From Brachypterus glaber (lineage: Eukaryota; Arthropoda; Insecta; Coleoptera; Kateretidae): 64,000 bases of DNA. The notes below the pieces were generated by a model, which was not told the origin of the DNA, did not search any database, and saw only the letters and a program-made list of their open reading frames with translations. Each line of letters begins with the position of its first letter. The stretch's first letter is position 1. Of this stretch, positions 1 through 11,400 are shown piece after piece. A program made the position numbers and the translations under genes. Location: the NCBI GenBank assembly GCA_958510825.1, contig OY294048.1, positions 10,743,589-10,807,588 on the forward strand. Reading direction: 5' to 3'.

Positions 1-65
1 TTAAGTATATTTTAATAATTTATTATAATTAGTAACATTCGAATAAAAAATATTGCATAATACAC

Positions 66-176
66 GGGCAAAAAGTTAAGTTTCGATTTCGTAGATTTAT
101 TAACCTCGGGCCGGCCCAATCGGCCGGCCCTCGGCTTCTAAAAACCTACTCAATCGAACAACTTGACTTTTCGCCC
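66..176. mobile_element. 111-bp palindromic MITE
   Basis: Ends GGGCAAAAAGTTAAGTT and its inverted counterpart AACTTGACTTTTCGCCC. The centre is a GC-rich palindrome of GGCCGGCC blocks. Confidence 0.7.
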
Positions 177-699
177 TTGTATTATAAATAAATATTATAT
201 TTTACAGGGCGTTCGGGTAGGACAATAGTTTTATTCTTTTTACTCCATTACTAACTTCTTGGCAACTGTCGTTGTTATTGTCATTGATGAAAATTTTTGA
301 AACAATATAAAAATATTTTTTTACGGTCCTCCTGCCTTTGGATTAAAAAAGTACCTTTTCCTCGGAAACGCTTCATTTTATCGAATTTTGCGTAGAGTAC
401 TTTTTCGATCAAAATTGCTCACAGAATGTAAAGAAAGTAATGAAAAGTCTAAAATTTGTAACCCTAAAAAACTTAGGGTTTTGAAACCATTACGGAAGTC
501 CGCCCCTGATTTTTCTGATAACTCAAAACTTCCGCTAAAATCATTCGATGCAAATTAATTTTCTCAAAAAAACCCTGATAAAATTGTTTAAAAATATTAA
601 AAAGTTATCCAAAAAAAATTGATTTTTCAATTACATCTTGGGGGGCAAATCTATTACATCTTGGGGGTCAAATATCTCAGAGTAGCAGGGGCGTAGCCA

Positions 700-765
700 A
701 AAATTTTATATGAACTTATGTGTAAATGCTATATGTGTAATGCACCAAATAAATCTATCTATCTA
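700..765 (+). mobile_element. LINE/SINE-like 3' tail
   Basis: AATAAATCTATCTATCTATT at the end of a non-repeated stretch looks like the poly(A)-signal plus ATCT microsatellite tail of a truncated retroelement. Confidence 0.35.
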
Positions 766-1796
766 TTATTTTGACGATATATGATCACCCCTAAGGATTT
801 TGGAAACATTCTGGGACATCCTGTATATATGGCCTTAAAGTTAATTGGACTGACCACATTATTGCAGCCAGCATAAACATGCTCTTTTTAATAGCGAAAA
901 CCGTTTTAAGCTATCTCATTAAAAAATTATATCTCTGGACTTTTTTTTTAGCAAAATCCTCTAAGCTTAGGGACACTTAAGGAGCAGGTATACCAAATTT
1001 CAGCCAAATCCGTCACTATAGTGCATTCAACTGAATCTGCGCGGATTGGGTCAAGAGTAATTGACGTTTTTGTTTTAATTTTTCTTGTGGGCCTGTGTAA
1101 TATAAGTGACACAATGTGTCACTTATAAAACGTTTTATGTGTTTGACATTTTATGTCAAATAAACATAAAACGTTTTTAACCAACTATGTCATAATTGTA
1201 TAATAATTTACCACCGTTTAAATCATTCGTTCTGTAAATAATATTGCGGAAAACATGCAAATTTTGCACGTAACCATTTAAATAATCGATAGTTTGGGGC
1301 TCATCTTACAGTTTATTTGATAGAGGGGGTTGTTGGTCTTTTTGTAAAATTACAAGTGGTGGGTTTTGCGGCCTTTTCGCCAGTCTAGCAGCGCGATCGT
1401 GCAAAGTAGGCCGTTTCTTGAAAGGCAATCTAAGACGGCCGCGATTTTTTACCAGACTTGCGTGTGTCGTGGTTATCTATGGAACGAAACAATGGAGAAT
1501 GGATATCGTAAGTAATATTTATAATTGAGGCGTTGAACTGCAAAAATATATCCAAAAGGAGCTGAACTGCAAAACTTTTGGATTGAATTTTCCCAAATAC
1601 TTAAAAAAAAATAATTTTCAAAAAAAATTAAAAAAATAACATTTAAAAAAGGTCTTTTCTTGAAAAAATAATTTTTCTTTTCAAAAAAAATCCAAAAAAA
1701 AAAACTTTTTAAAATTTTCCAATTTGTTTTTCTTTTTGCGAAAAGCGAAAAATTTTTGTGAGACACCCAGTATTTTTATAGAGATTTTTACACTGC

Positions 1797-3100
1797 AGGG
1801 CGCTGCACTATGGAACGAAGCGGGCCATACGTTGGACATCGTATCTTTCTTGAAAACGGTAGTCGGGATTTTGATAAAATTTGGTATGTAGCTATTTTTA
1901 GGTACGAGAAAGGCTTTTAGCTACGTTTCATTTTTGGCAAAAATCTGGAAATCTTAGAAAAAATTATATTTATTTTTTTTATATGATTAATTACCATTTA
2001 GCGTATAAGAAAGATATTTAACTAAGTAATTTGGATAAGATCTAAAAAATAAAAAAAATATGGATAAGTTTTGGAAAATGTGTATAACTTGTAAAATTAT
2101 TATCTTAGCTAATAAGTTTGGCGTTTTCGAGTGGAATTAAAACATTTACCTAACTATTGAGTTGAAAATTGCTTGAAAAAATCTGAAAAAATTCTGGAAA
2201 AAGTCCAAATTGTTTACTTAAAATTATAATTTTACGAGTTATACACATTTTCCAGAATTCTTCCAAATTTCGGATTAAATACTTACGCAAAAATCTTTCT
2301 TGTACACTAAATGGTAAATATTAAAAAGCAATTAAATTTAATTTTTTTTAAAGATTTCCAGATTTCCAATTTTTTCCAAAAACAAGGTTAAAACAAAATT
2401 CTTTTTTCGAAAATTGAAAAAAAGTTGAACAAAATATATATTTTTTATTTATTTAAATTTTTGTTATCTGGGCCTTTTTTTGGCAATGTTGCGAAATTTA
2501 AAACTACCGTACTATTCTAACGCTAACGTAATTACCAGATAATATTACCCACCGCAAAGAAATTCTGTAAAAGTTTATGGGAAAAGTTATTTTTTTATTG
2601 TTGTTTAAAACAAAAATTTAAATTAAAGAGGTTCTGGGGTTTTCTGGGGTCTGATTTTTGCATAGGTTTTTTCCTTGCTTAGTCCACTATAATGTAGTTA
2701 TAAAAAATATGCGGGACTTTGCTGGACTTTAACGAAAAAACAAGAGATATCGGAAAATTAAAAAAGAAATGATAATACAAAAAATAGGGGATATACAAAA
2801 TATTTTATTTTTTTATATAATACTCTTTTAAATTGTTATTATTGCGCAATTAATAGAAAAATATTATATTGTAAGATAACAAAAAAAAAGACTACAAATT
2901 TTCGTAGCATAATTAAGACATCTAATATAAGCGTTAATTTATCTAGGTAACCTTAGTTATAGATGGAAATTTTGCCTCTACTCAATGTATAAGATAATTA
3001 ACTATAAGAAAAATGCATTTAAACCCTTATTTTTTCATTTTTTGTTCTTTACCCAATGTCCAACCTATAGCCCGGTTCGTTCCATAGTGCGCTGGGTGCA
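1797..3100. mobile_element. Palindromic MITE-like element, ~1.3 kb
   Basis: GCACTATGGAACGAAGCGGG near 1805 faces an inverted copy CGGTTCGTTCCATAGTGC near 3073. Inner arms also pair (TGTGTATAACTTGTAAAATT near 2080 with its inverse near 2225). No coding capacity. Confidence 0.6.
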
Positions 3101-3467
3101 GAGCGACAATTCCATTAGAAAGTATTTATTTGTATGTAATAATAATAATAATAATATATCGTTATCTATAGTAATTTCAGCCACCCACATTCAACATGTG
3201 ATGTGCAATTATTATTTGTATTTTTAGGCATGCAGATCTTCTTGGAGTATACAAAACAATTTTACTAGTAAGTACTAGTGCTGCGCTTATTAGAAAGACG
3301 GGTAAAAGCAACGAACTAATAACTCTTCTCTCTAAAATAGACATTTCATTTGTAAAAATTGACAAAAACGTAGCCAACATATAAATTTGTCTGTCTTACT
3401 CGCACAGCTTTGTTCTAACAGAGACAACAATAACAGTTACTGGTGACTGTTATTGTTCAGGCCTGAA

Positions 3468-4062
3468 CCCAGACAGCACAAAGATGACTTAAAGAGATCT
3501 TAAAGATGTCGTAGCAAGTCATTCAAGACGTCTTAAGAACGTCGGTTTTCGCCGTATATGCATCTTAAAGACGTCTTAACGACGTCGTATGTTACAAAAG
3601 GTAACGTCTTTAAGATATCTTTTTTAAGACGCCTTACTAACGCCTTGCACAGGCGACTTTCAACATAATAGCCCCTCCCAAAAGCGTAATAAGAACTAGA
3701 ATGAGAGGTAATTTGTTTGTCAAAAAAAGACCTTAAAAAATGTGATGTTTTTAATTTTTTTTTTGTTTTTTTATGAAAGTTTCTTTTTTAATTTTTTTTT
3801 TTAATCTTTTCGTTTTTCGGCAAAAGAAAATTAAAAAAAATATATATTTTTTTTTATTGTGGTTAATTTATTTTTAGAGGTGAGTATCGAAGTTAAGACG
3901 TCTTGTACCGATACTTAAAAGACATCTTATAGACATCATAATCAGATATTTTTTAAACATCCCTAAAAAGATGTCCATAAGATATCCTTTTCATGTCTTT
4001 AGGCGTCCAGACATAATTAAGATCTAAAAAAGACGTCTTTAAGATATCATGTGCTGTCTGGG
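3468..4062. mobile_element. CCCAGACAGCACA-family MITE, copy 1
   Basis: Begins CCCAGACAGCACAAAGATG and ends ATGTGCTGTCTGGG. Sub-terminal arms consist of repeated AAGACGTCTT-type words. Other copies at 26175 and 58893. Confidence 0.85.
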
Positions 4063-4344
4063 AATATACCTACTATTTGTTTACAAACAAACCGAGATGT
4101 TGGCGATACTTTATATTAACGGTATGCGTATTCTATAGAGAAGAGTTATTAATTCGTTGGGTAAAAGTATCATGTTATCATAGGTATTTTTTTAATGGTT
4201 TTTTTACATAACTAAACCTATCAATGTGCGTGTGTGTGACACAAAAAAATCTTCCTATTTTAAATCTCCACATTTTAGAAGTTAAAAAATATCAAATATA
4301 TAGAAAAAGATGTATAAGTTGTTTTCAGTGTCGGACTGGACCAT

Positions 4345-4479
4345 GGGCGGATTTAGGGGGGGGCGTGCCCCAGGAGATATATTAGCATAGAAATATCTTA
4401 AAATTTATATTTTTGGTGAAAGCGCAATTTTTTTCCTTATGGATGGCCCCCTCCCCTAAAATGAAATAAATCCGCCCCT
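4345..4479. mobile_element. GGGGCGGATTTA-family MITE, copy 1
   Basis: Inverted ends GGGCGGATTTAGG and AAATCCGCCCC. A shorter relative lies at 24268-24353 with the same TAGCATAGAAAT-type core in inverted orientation. Confidence 0.65.
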
Positions 4480-4559
4480 GGACTGGACAGCCCGAGACTA
4501 GTGAGATTTGTAACCCGTTAGGGGTAAGGATACTAAATCTGTAAACTCTACCCGCTGAG

Positions 4560-4870
4560 CACGAGCGTTAGATGGATTTCCTTTCAACTTTCATAAAATG
4601 TTAATACTTAACGTTTGAAAATAACTTTATGTGGAAGTTTCTCTAACTTCCATAGAATGTTTCATAAAAACGTTAAAGATTAACTTAACATGGAAGTTAT
4701 ATAAACGTCTAAATAAAGTTACATTTCTGACGTTATTATGTGACCTTTTATAGATGTTTCTATAACTTTCATGCAAAGTTAATTCTGACGTTATTATTTA
4801 ACTTACTATAGAAGTTATATAAACGTTTATATAAAGTTACATTTCTAACGTTATTATGTGGCTTTTTATA
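4560..4870. repeat. Tandem/inverted AACGTTATTATGTG repeats
   Basis: Several degenerate units of about 60-100 bases contain CTAACGTTATTATGTG and AGAAGTTATATAAACGT. Probably an old MITE; no exon seen here. Confidence 0.4.
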
Positions 4871-5131
4871 GATGTACAAAAATGAGAGAAGTCCAAACCA
4901 ATAATATAAAACCATTAATTGCTCTCTATATGTTCTATACGAGGTTCTATATTAAATTTTTACTTCAGAGTCATACACAACAGGGATTCGTTATTAAAAT
5001 AAATACATTTTTAGCAAAAAAAAATCTTTCTGAATCCCTTTTTAAAATATTTTTACATCTCCAAATCATAGCCTGCAAAACACTATTATCTCTAAAAACA
5101 AAAAGTAATTACCACGTTCTTTAGTTTTTAG

Positions 5132-5476
5132 AATCACAAAATTTACGTGAAACTTCAAAAGTATTTAAAAGGGAGACGAAAATATTACAAAAAAGTTTTA
5201 AAGAAGTCCGATGTCGTACATTTTTATTAAAATCTTCTGGGAAATCAAAAAAGGTCGAAGTTATTTTAGAAAACGAAAATTCGTCAAAGAATGCAATATC
5301 TTCGCCCGAATATTTGAAAACAAATGATAGTGAATGGAAAACTTTGAGAGGAACGGAAGCGAAGGCCGCAATGGAAAATTTGGGGAAAGGTCCTGAACAA
5401 ACTACAGAGGAAAGAAAATATTCGGATTTGAAAATAAAATTTAATGTCCTACAGGAAGAACACAGAAAATTAATGG
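5132..5476 (+). CDS. ARMC9: ARMC9 exon a: coiled-coil segment
   Basis: The exon follows a TTTTTAG acceptor and ends ATGG|GTAAGT in phase 1. It encodes about 114 Lys/Glu-rich residues ending in a heptad-like stretch (ERKYSDLKIKFNVLQEEHRK) that matches the coiled coil just before the conserved block of ARMC9. The reading frame hits a stop (TAG at 5122-5124) just upstream of the acceptor, so the exon cannot extend further left. The preceding exon is not identified. Confidence 0.8.
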
Positions 5477-8400
5477 GTAAGTGTAAACAAGCCGTGAAGA
5501 TATGTAATGCTGCGCATTCCATTATATACTATTAACAGTGGATGCATCCATATACCATCGATGGTATATGCATTTTCTCAAGTAACGCAACTTCAAAAAA
5601 AAATTAAAAAAGAAAAATGTTAACAATTAAAAAAAATATATTTTTCTCACTACCAACTAGGTAAGTTGACATTACTTAATCAAAAAGCTGATAGTAATGG
5701 AAAGTACTATATCGAGCACACTTAGTGATAGATGAAATCAAAACAAACAAAACCGTAACTAGACGGAAAAAAACGATTTACCGCGCAAGGAAACTAAGTG
5801 TCCGACACCTAGACACAAGAGTGATTATATAAAAAAAATGATTTGTTGAATTGTCACACATAAATGTCAAAAATATTATTAATAAAATACGATTTTAACT
5901 CCTTGGTAGTGAGAAAAACGTAATGCGCTACTGCCAGCTAAGTTTTTTTCTGTCTTCGGTCGTGTTTATGACAAGCGCCTAAATGCAGCTCTCTGTGCAG
6001 GAGTTTGTTTTGGTTTTTTCTTGGTTTGGTCTTTTTTTTTAATGAGGGGGCCTTGGTTTTCGTTAACGTTGGTTTGGCGTCTGTTTGGTGTTTTTTTTTT
6101 TTGTAAAAAAAGTATTTTGTTTAAAATAACATTGAAAAACGGCGAGCGCGTGCGCATGCGCAGTTTATCAAAATGCTGCATAAAGAGCTGCACATAGGCA
6201 CTCCTGTGTTTATGGACCTCAGCTCCGCTTCGGTCCTCACACAGAAAAAATCACTTTCCCTTGGAAAAATCTTCCGTAATTTCCGCAAAAAAATTGTTTG
6301 TCCCTCTCTACTGAGTTCTGCCCGGGAATTAAAAAAATAATAATAAAACAAAAATAAAAAAATAGAATAGAATAGAATGAAAAGAGCGAATTGTACCAAA
6401 TTTGAAATAAAAACACGGCTTCTCTGGTAGAAAAGTAAATCTAACTTAACATAACATTAGATTGGTGACATTTTTATGTTTAGTCTCAAACTTTATACAA
6501 AAACGTTATAAAATATATAAATCTAACCTTAAAAATTAACGTTTGACAGAAACGTTATAAAATACGTAAATCTAACGTTAGATTTCTAACTAAATTATAA
6601 CCTTTTTCTAACCTTATTCTAACTTTAAATATTTTTTAAATTTAGCTATAGTAGAAAATACTCATTTCTGACAGCTATGTACCTAGATTTGATAATTATT
6701 TATTATTTCTATAATAACTAAAGTTTTTCTAAGAGGTAAACTTATTTATTTACTTACTTATTTTATAAATAAATGTAACGAAATTATGTTTAAAAATATC
6801 ATGATTGCTAAAATATATTAAGATTTATTTATATGAATAAATTTGTCTCCAGCTGCCATTTTATGATGCAGGTATAAATTTCCTAGTTGGAAACGCCCCC
6901 TACGAAAGTTAGAAATTAAACGTACTTATAACGTATTTCTAACTTAAAAATCTAACGTTAGATTAACGTTTGTAACTAACGTTTGATTCTAACGTTAAAA
7001 AGCGGGACATTTGCACATATTTTATAAAGTACTTTTAATACAGTTTTCTAACATTAGAAAAACGCTATTCTAACGTTTAATTTCTACTAGGGTTGTTTAT
7101 ATTTTAGCGGTCACCACAAAATTGACGAATGCCTTGCAAGTTCATGTCTTGGGTCAAAGCCAACAAATGCACTCGATGCTTGACAGTTGTAAATTAATTT
7201 ACCCAGATCTATTCATGGAAGATCGATATTTTTCTCCAGAAATTGATCCAAACATCGACTGCAACTCCTCCTTGGAAGAGGAAGAATCAACAAACTCGCC
7301 AGAAATTAAAAAATACCAGACTAGGATACTGACTGACCAATCTACTTCTCCTTACGATGGTAATAATCAAGTTGATTGTAAAAACTATGGCTATCTTGGT
7401 AATAGTTATTCAGATGAAAATAGATCATGTAGTGGGGAAAGACAAAAATATTGTTTAAATAATAGCGATAATGTTGTTTTGGATAATTTTTCAGTTTTGG
7501 GAAAGTCTTCCAGGTGTTCTTCCGATAATAAACATTTAAGGCCTGATAATTCAAGGTAAGAGGTAAGGTAAGGCATGAAATCAATAAGTTCATGCAACAT
7601 ACTAATAGTATATTAAAGTACTAGTTTCATAACATACGTTTTTAGCGCACGAGTTTGGAAAACGAGCCGCTTGCGGGTGCTTTATACAATTTTTTCTATT
7701 TCGCTCTAAAATTTAAAAAACTTACATTTAAATTGATGACTGATTTAGGGATTTTTGTTTTGGGTTGGCATTACAGTTTACGCTATGTTTAAAATTCTAA
7801 GAACAAATGATATTTTGATATATTTTACAGTCATCTCTTCTTTTTTCACTGCAATTAACCAGTCCACAATTTTAACACGGTAAAAAATAACCCAAACACA
7901 AAATTTTGTAAAAAATTAAACTTTAAATCGACATTGACATTTGCACGCAAAACGTCAAGAGATAGGCTTTTGTATGTTGCCAACCCAACAGGAAAAAAAG
8001 TAGAGACCCCTTATGGGCCTATAAGAACACGCAAAATGCATGTGATTATGAGCTTATAAGAGTCGCAAAATAGAAAAAATATATTTCTGAAATAGGGCAT
8101 ATTGCGTGTTTTCCATTCGTAGCGCCAAAGTCATTAAATATCAACATATACAAATTTAGGACATTTTGTAGTTGTAGCTGATGCTGTAGCTAGGATAGCC
8201 AAGTTTAAATTGCATATGAACTTTTCTACCCTCAAAATGACAAATGTGAAAGTAAAATACTCTAAATTTTAGGGTAACTGGGGAATTAAATCATTGATGT
8301 TAAACGTTTTTCATTATTTCAAGAGCAACAGCCAATCTGACTCAAAAAATAATGCCCTAAATAAAACTAATATTCCTCCTCCTCCCTTTTACATACTGTA

Positions 8401-11400
8401 TTATTTTACAGTTTCTAGCAGGGGATAGGTATATCAAAAACGTAGCCAGATTACATTTAAAGCCTTCCAACTTCCAAAACAGAAACTTGAATCAGTCTCA
8501 TACGTATTCCCAGATATGACAAAGTGATACTATGGACGTCCAATGGACGTATGTTCATGAAGGGCTGTATTTCCATAGGATGCCCATTTTTTTTCTATGG
8601 ACGTCCCTTGGACATCCGTTCAGGGTCCAGATGACACAAATATGGACATCCATAAGGTGTCCGTTCGAACCATCCATCCAGCGTCCACTGGACGTCAGCA
8701 AGGCAATACTTCTGGCACCACCGCCATTATTTGGTAGTCTTTCGTTTAGTTTACTCTTCTTCCGGTATATCCTGGGATAGGGAAGCGCGGTATTCCCTAG
8801 TATGTGTCACACGGTAAAAATGGTGGCTTATTTGAAATTATTGTAAAATAATTAATAAATTAAATCAAACACTATAAAAATTAACTTTTATTTTGCCCTA
8901 GATTTGTTTTAGTACCTAAATACAAATATGTATACGCATATATAGTTCTCCGCATGAAAGGAAGTCTCGGCGAAAGGGAGAGGAATCATTCGCGCTCTCT
9001 TCTTTTCGTGAAGAGCGTTATAAGGCGTGCGTGCCTACAACGAGCCTCCCACTTGCACACATATTCCAAACATATTTCCCGTAGCCACAGATCCGTGCGT
9101 CAAACTAGACCTATAAAATAATGAACCAAAACTCTAAAATTGACGTGTTTATTTGTTTATAATATGAAACTCACATCTGTAACCGTATAAACCGTTTTAT
9201 TTTTAAATTAAAAAAGTCGTATACAGAACGTCCGCGTGACAGTGTATATGGAACCACGAGAAATATAGCTTAAAAAAATTTGGCCGTATAATGGAAACTA
9301 AATGGACGTTCACTAATAGTCGTACAAAGGTCCGTGGACCAATGTACTTAAAAGGGATCTAAAATGGACGTCCATCGGACGACCGGTGCTATATGGGTTA
9401 GACTTTGTATATACAAAGTAATAAAAAAATTACCTTCAGTTAATGCAAATAAAATTTATCGTTTTGTTTTTAATAGCTACCATTGTTTGTCATATATAAT
9501 AACTCTGGTTATTAAAGTTGCACTTTAATAGTTCCAGGTGTCCATCAGGCTCAAAAATAAAATCAAACAAATCTTCCAGAAATAATTCAGCTAACAATAA
9601 TGCCAAAGAAATACTAGAAAACGTTCTAAATGATGCTATAAGATCCCCTAGATCAGATATATCCTATTCTTCAATCAGGAAAAAACAGCAAGAATATGAG
9701 GAAAACATAAAAACTAAAAACGAAGGAAAAGATAATATTTCATATAAAACAATCGTGTTAAAACGTTTCGATGAAGATGTTATAGAAAATGAAGAAAATT
9801 CTCAAGTTTTGATTGAAGATGATCTTAAGAATTATCTCTATAGAAATCTGTATGAAAATCTCCCCAGAGGCACACTTTCTAGGATAGAAGAATGCTCTGG
9901 AGATTCCACTGGAAATCGAACAGATCCAGATATCCTTATGGAAGGACCTGGTGGAAAATTAAATTTGAATAAAATAAGACATGAAGAAGACATAGAAAAT
10001 ATGCAAGAGACTCAAGATTTATTTGGAAGTGATTTGAAGGAATATTTGCACCAAAATGTCTATCAAAATCCGCCTAAAACTCCGGTTTCTGGCACAATGC
10101 AATGTGCAGGCGATTCTAGTAAAGGTCCTAGGGAATCACACCATGAAACAAAAAATCTGTACCAAAAATTCTATCAGAATCTTCCAGAACCTTTACTACC
10201 TAGATCGGAACAAACTCTGGCCAGAAATCAGAGTGATAAAGACATTCATGAAGAAACCCCACTTGGGATGTTAGATTTTGTAAGAATAAAGCAAGATTTG
10301 TTAAGTGGCAGTTTTGAATTAAAAAGAAAGTTAATACAGGCACTGAGATGGGTAAGATAAAGTAGTATTAATGGTGCAGGTCGCTTGCAAAATAACTTTA
10401 AACTACGATATTTCAATAAGACTTACAAGAGAAAAAAAAGTCTCTGTGACAAAGTGTTCTTGAAATATCGTGTAAAGTTGTTTAGAAGGCGACCTGCACT
10501 ATACGACTATATATTGTTTATGTTTGTCTTTAATTTTATGCTAATCGGTCTTGCCTGCCGGCAGCAGGGTTGTGTGGAAGAAACCAGTGTGGTTTAAACC
10601 AGGTGGTTTAAACCGGCCTGGTCGAAATTAAACTTTTTGGTTTAAATCAAAATATTTTAAATAAAAACTAGATGAAACGTTGCAAGCACCCTGTCAAAAC
10701 ATTGGCACTATTGTACACTAGAGCCATCTAGTTTGCAAATTTCAAACTAGGTGTTTTCTTTGATTTTAAATTCTGTATCTTTAAAACATTATATTCTAGC
10801 AAAAAACTGTATATAAATTTTTTATAGGGCTTAAAAAGAGCTTTTATTTAAAATATAATTTTTTCAAATCGGGTTATAAATATGTGAGATATGCTAAAAA
10901 ACCTTTTACTGCTTTAAACGCCAATATCTCGAAAACAATTCGATTTAGGAAAACGTTATTTATAACATTTTTTGACCAATTTAAAATTATCTTTTATATA
11001 AGTGTTAAATTAACCAAATACAATAATAATTGCCTTAATTATAAACAAAAAACGCTAAAAATAGGAGTTTTACCCTATTTTTACCCCCTTACCCCCCATC
11101 GTTTACCCCCAAAATCTAATCAGCTCTTCGGAATACGATAAGAAACAATATGCAAAAAACCGAAAGTCGATATCTCATGTAGAAATGGAGTTAGAGAGTT
11201 TACACCCAGACAGACAGACGGACGCAAAATTTTTTTTTACTGATTTCGAATGGTCTAAAACATCGAGAAATGTGAAAAAAACGTGGTCTAAGATTTTGAC
11301 TTTTCGGCGAAGATTTCAATACATCGGCACTCTTAGTAGCACTGAGTGCCGATGTAATAAATAGAAAAATAAAAAATAATGCTGCAAACAAACTAATACT

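Larger units (their letters stand above)
1..5131. other. ARMC9 upstream intron(s); no firm exon
   Basis: AT-rich repeat sequence. The elements listed at 66, 1797, 3468, 4345 and 4560 account for about half. A 40-base segment at 3228-3267 has strong splice consensus on both sides (TTTTTAG, GTAAGT) and could leave phase 1, but its peptide shows no convincing ARMC9 match. The LisH exons are not visible. Confidence 0.6.

Noticed and set aside
3228..3267. 40-base micro-exon with TTTTTAG and GTAAGT borders upstream of the first ARMC9 exon
   Set aside because: Splice signals are good and the outgoing phase could fit, but the 13-residue peptide has no convincing ARMC9 match.
4858..5124. Open frame directly before the first ARMC9 exon
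   Set aside because: Hydrophobic, repeat-derived at its left end, no donor near its end, and separated by an in-frame stop from the exon at 5132.
5121..5522. 133-codon minus frame
   Set aside because: Antisense shadow of the ARMC9 coiled-coil exon.
10666..11355. Helitron based on the terminal hairpin
   Set aside because: No CTRR 3' end or TC 5' end could be set in both copies; left as an unclassified element.
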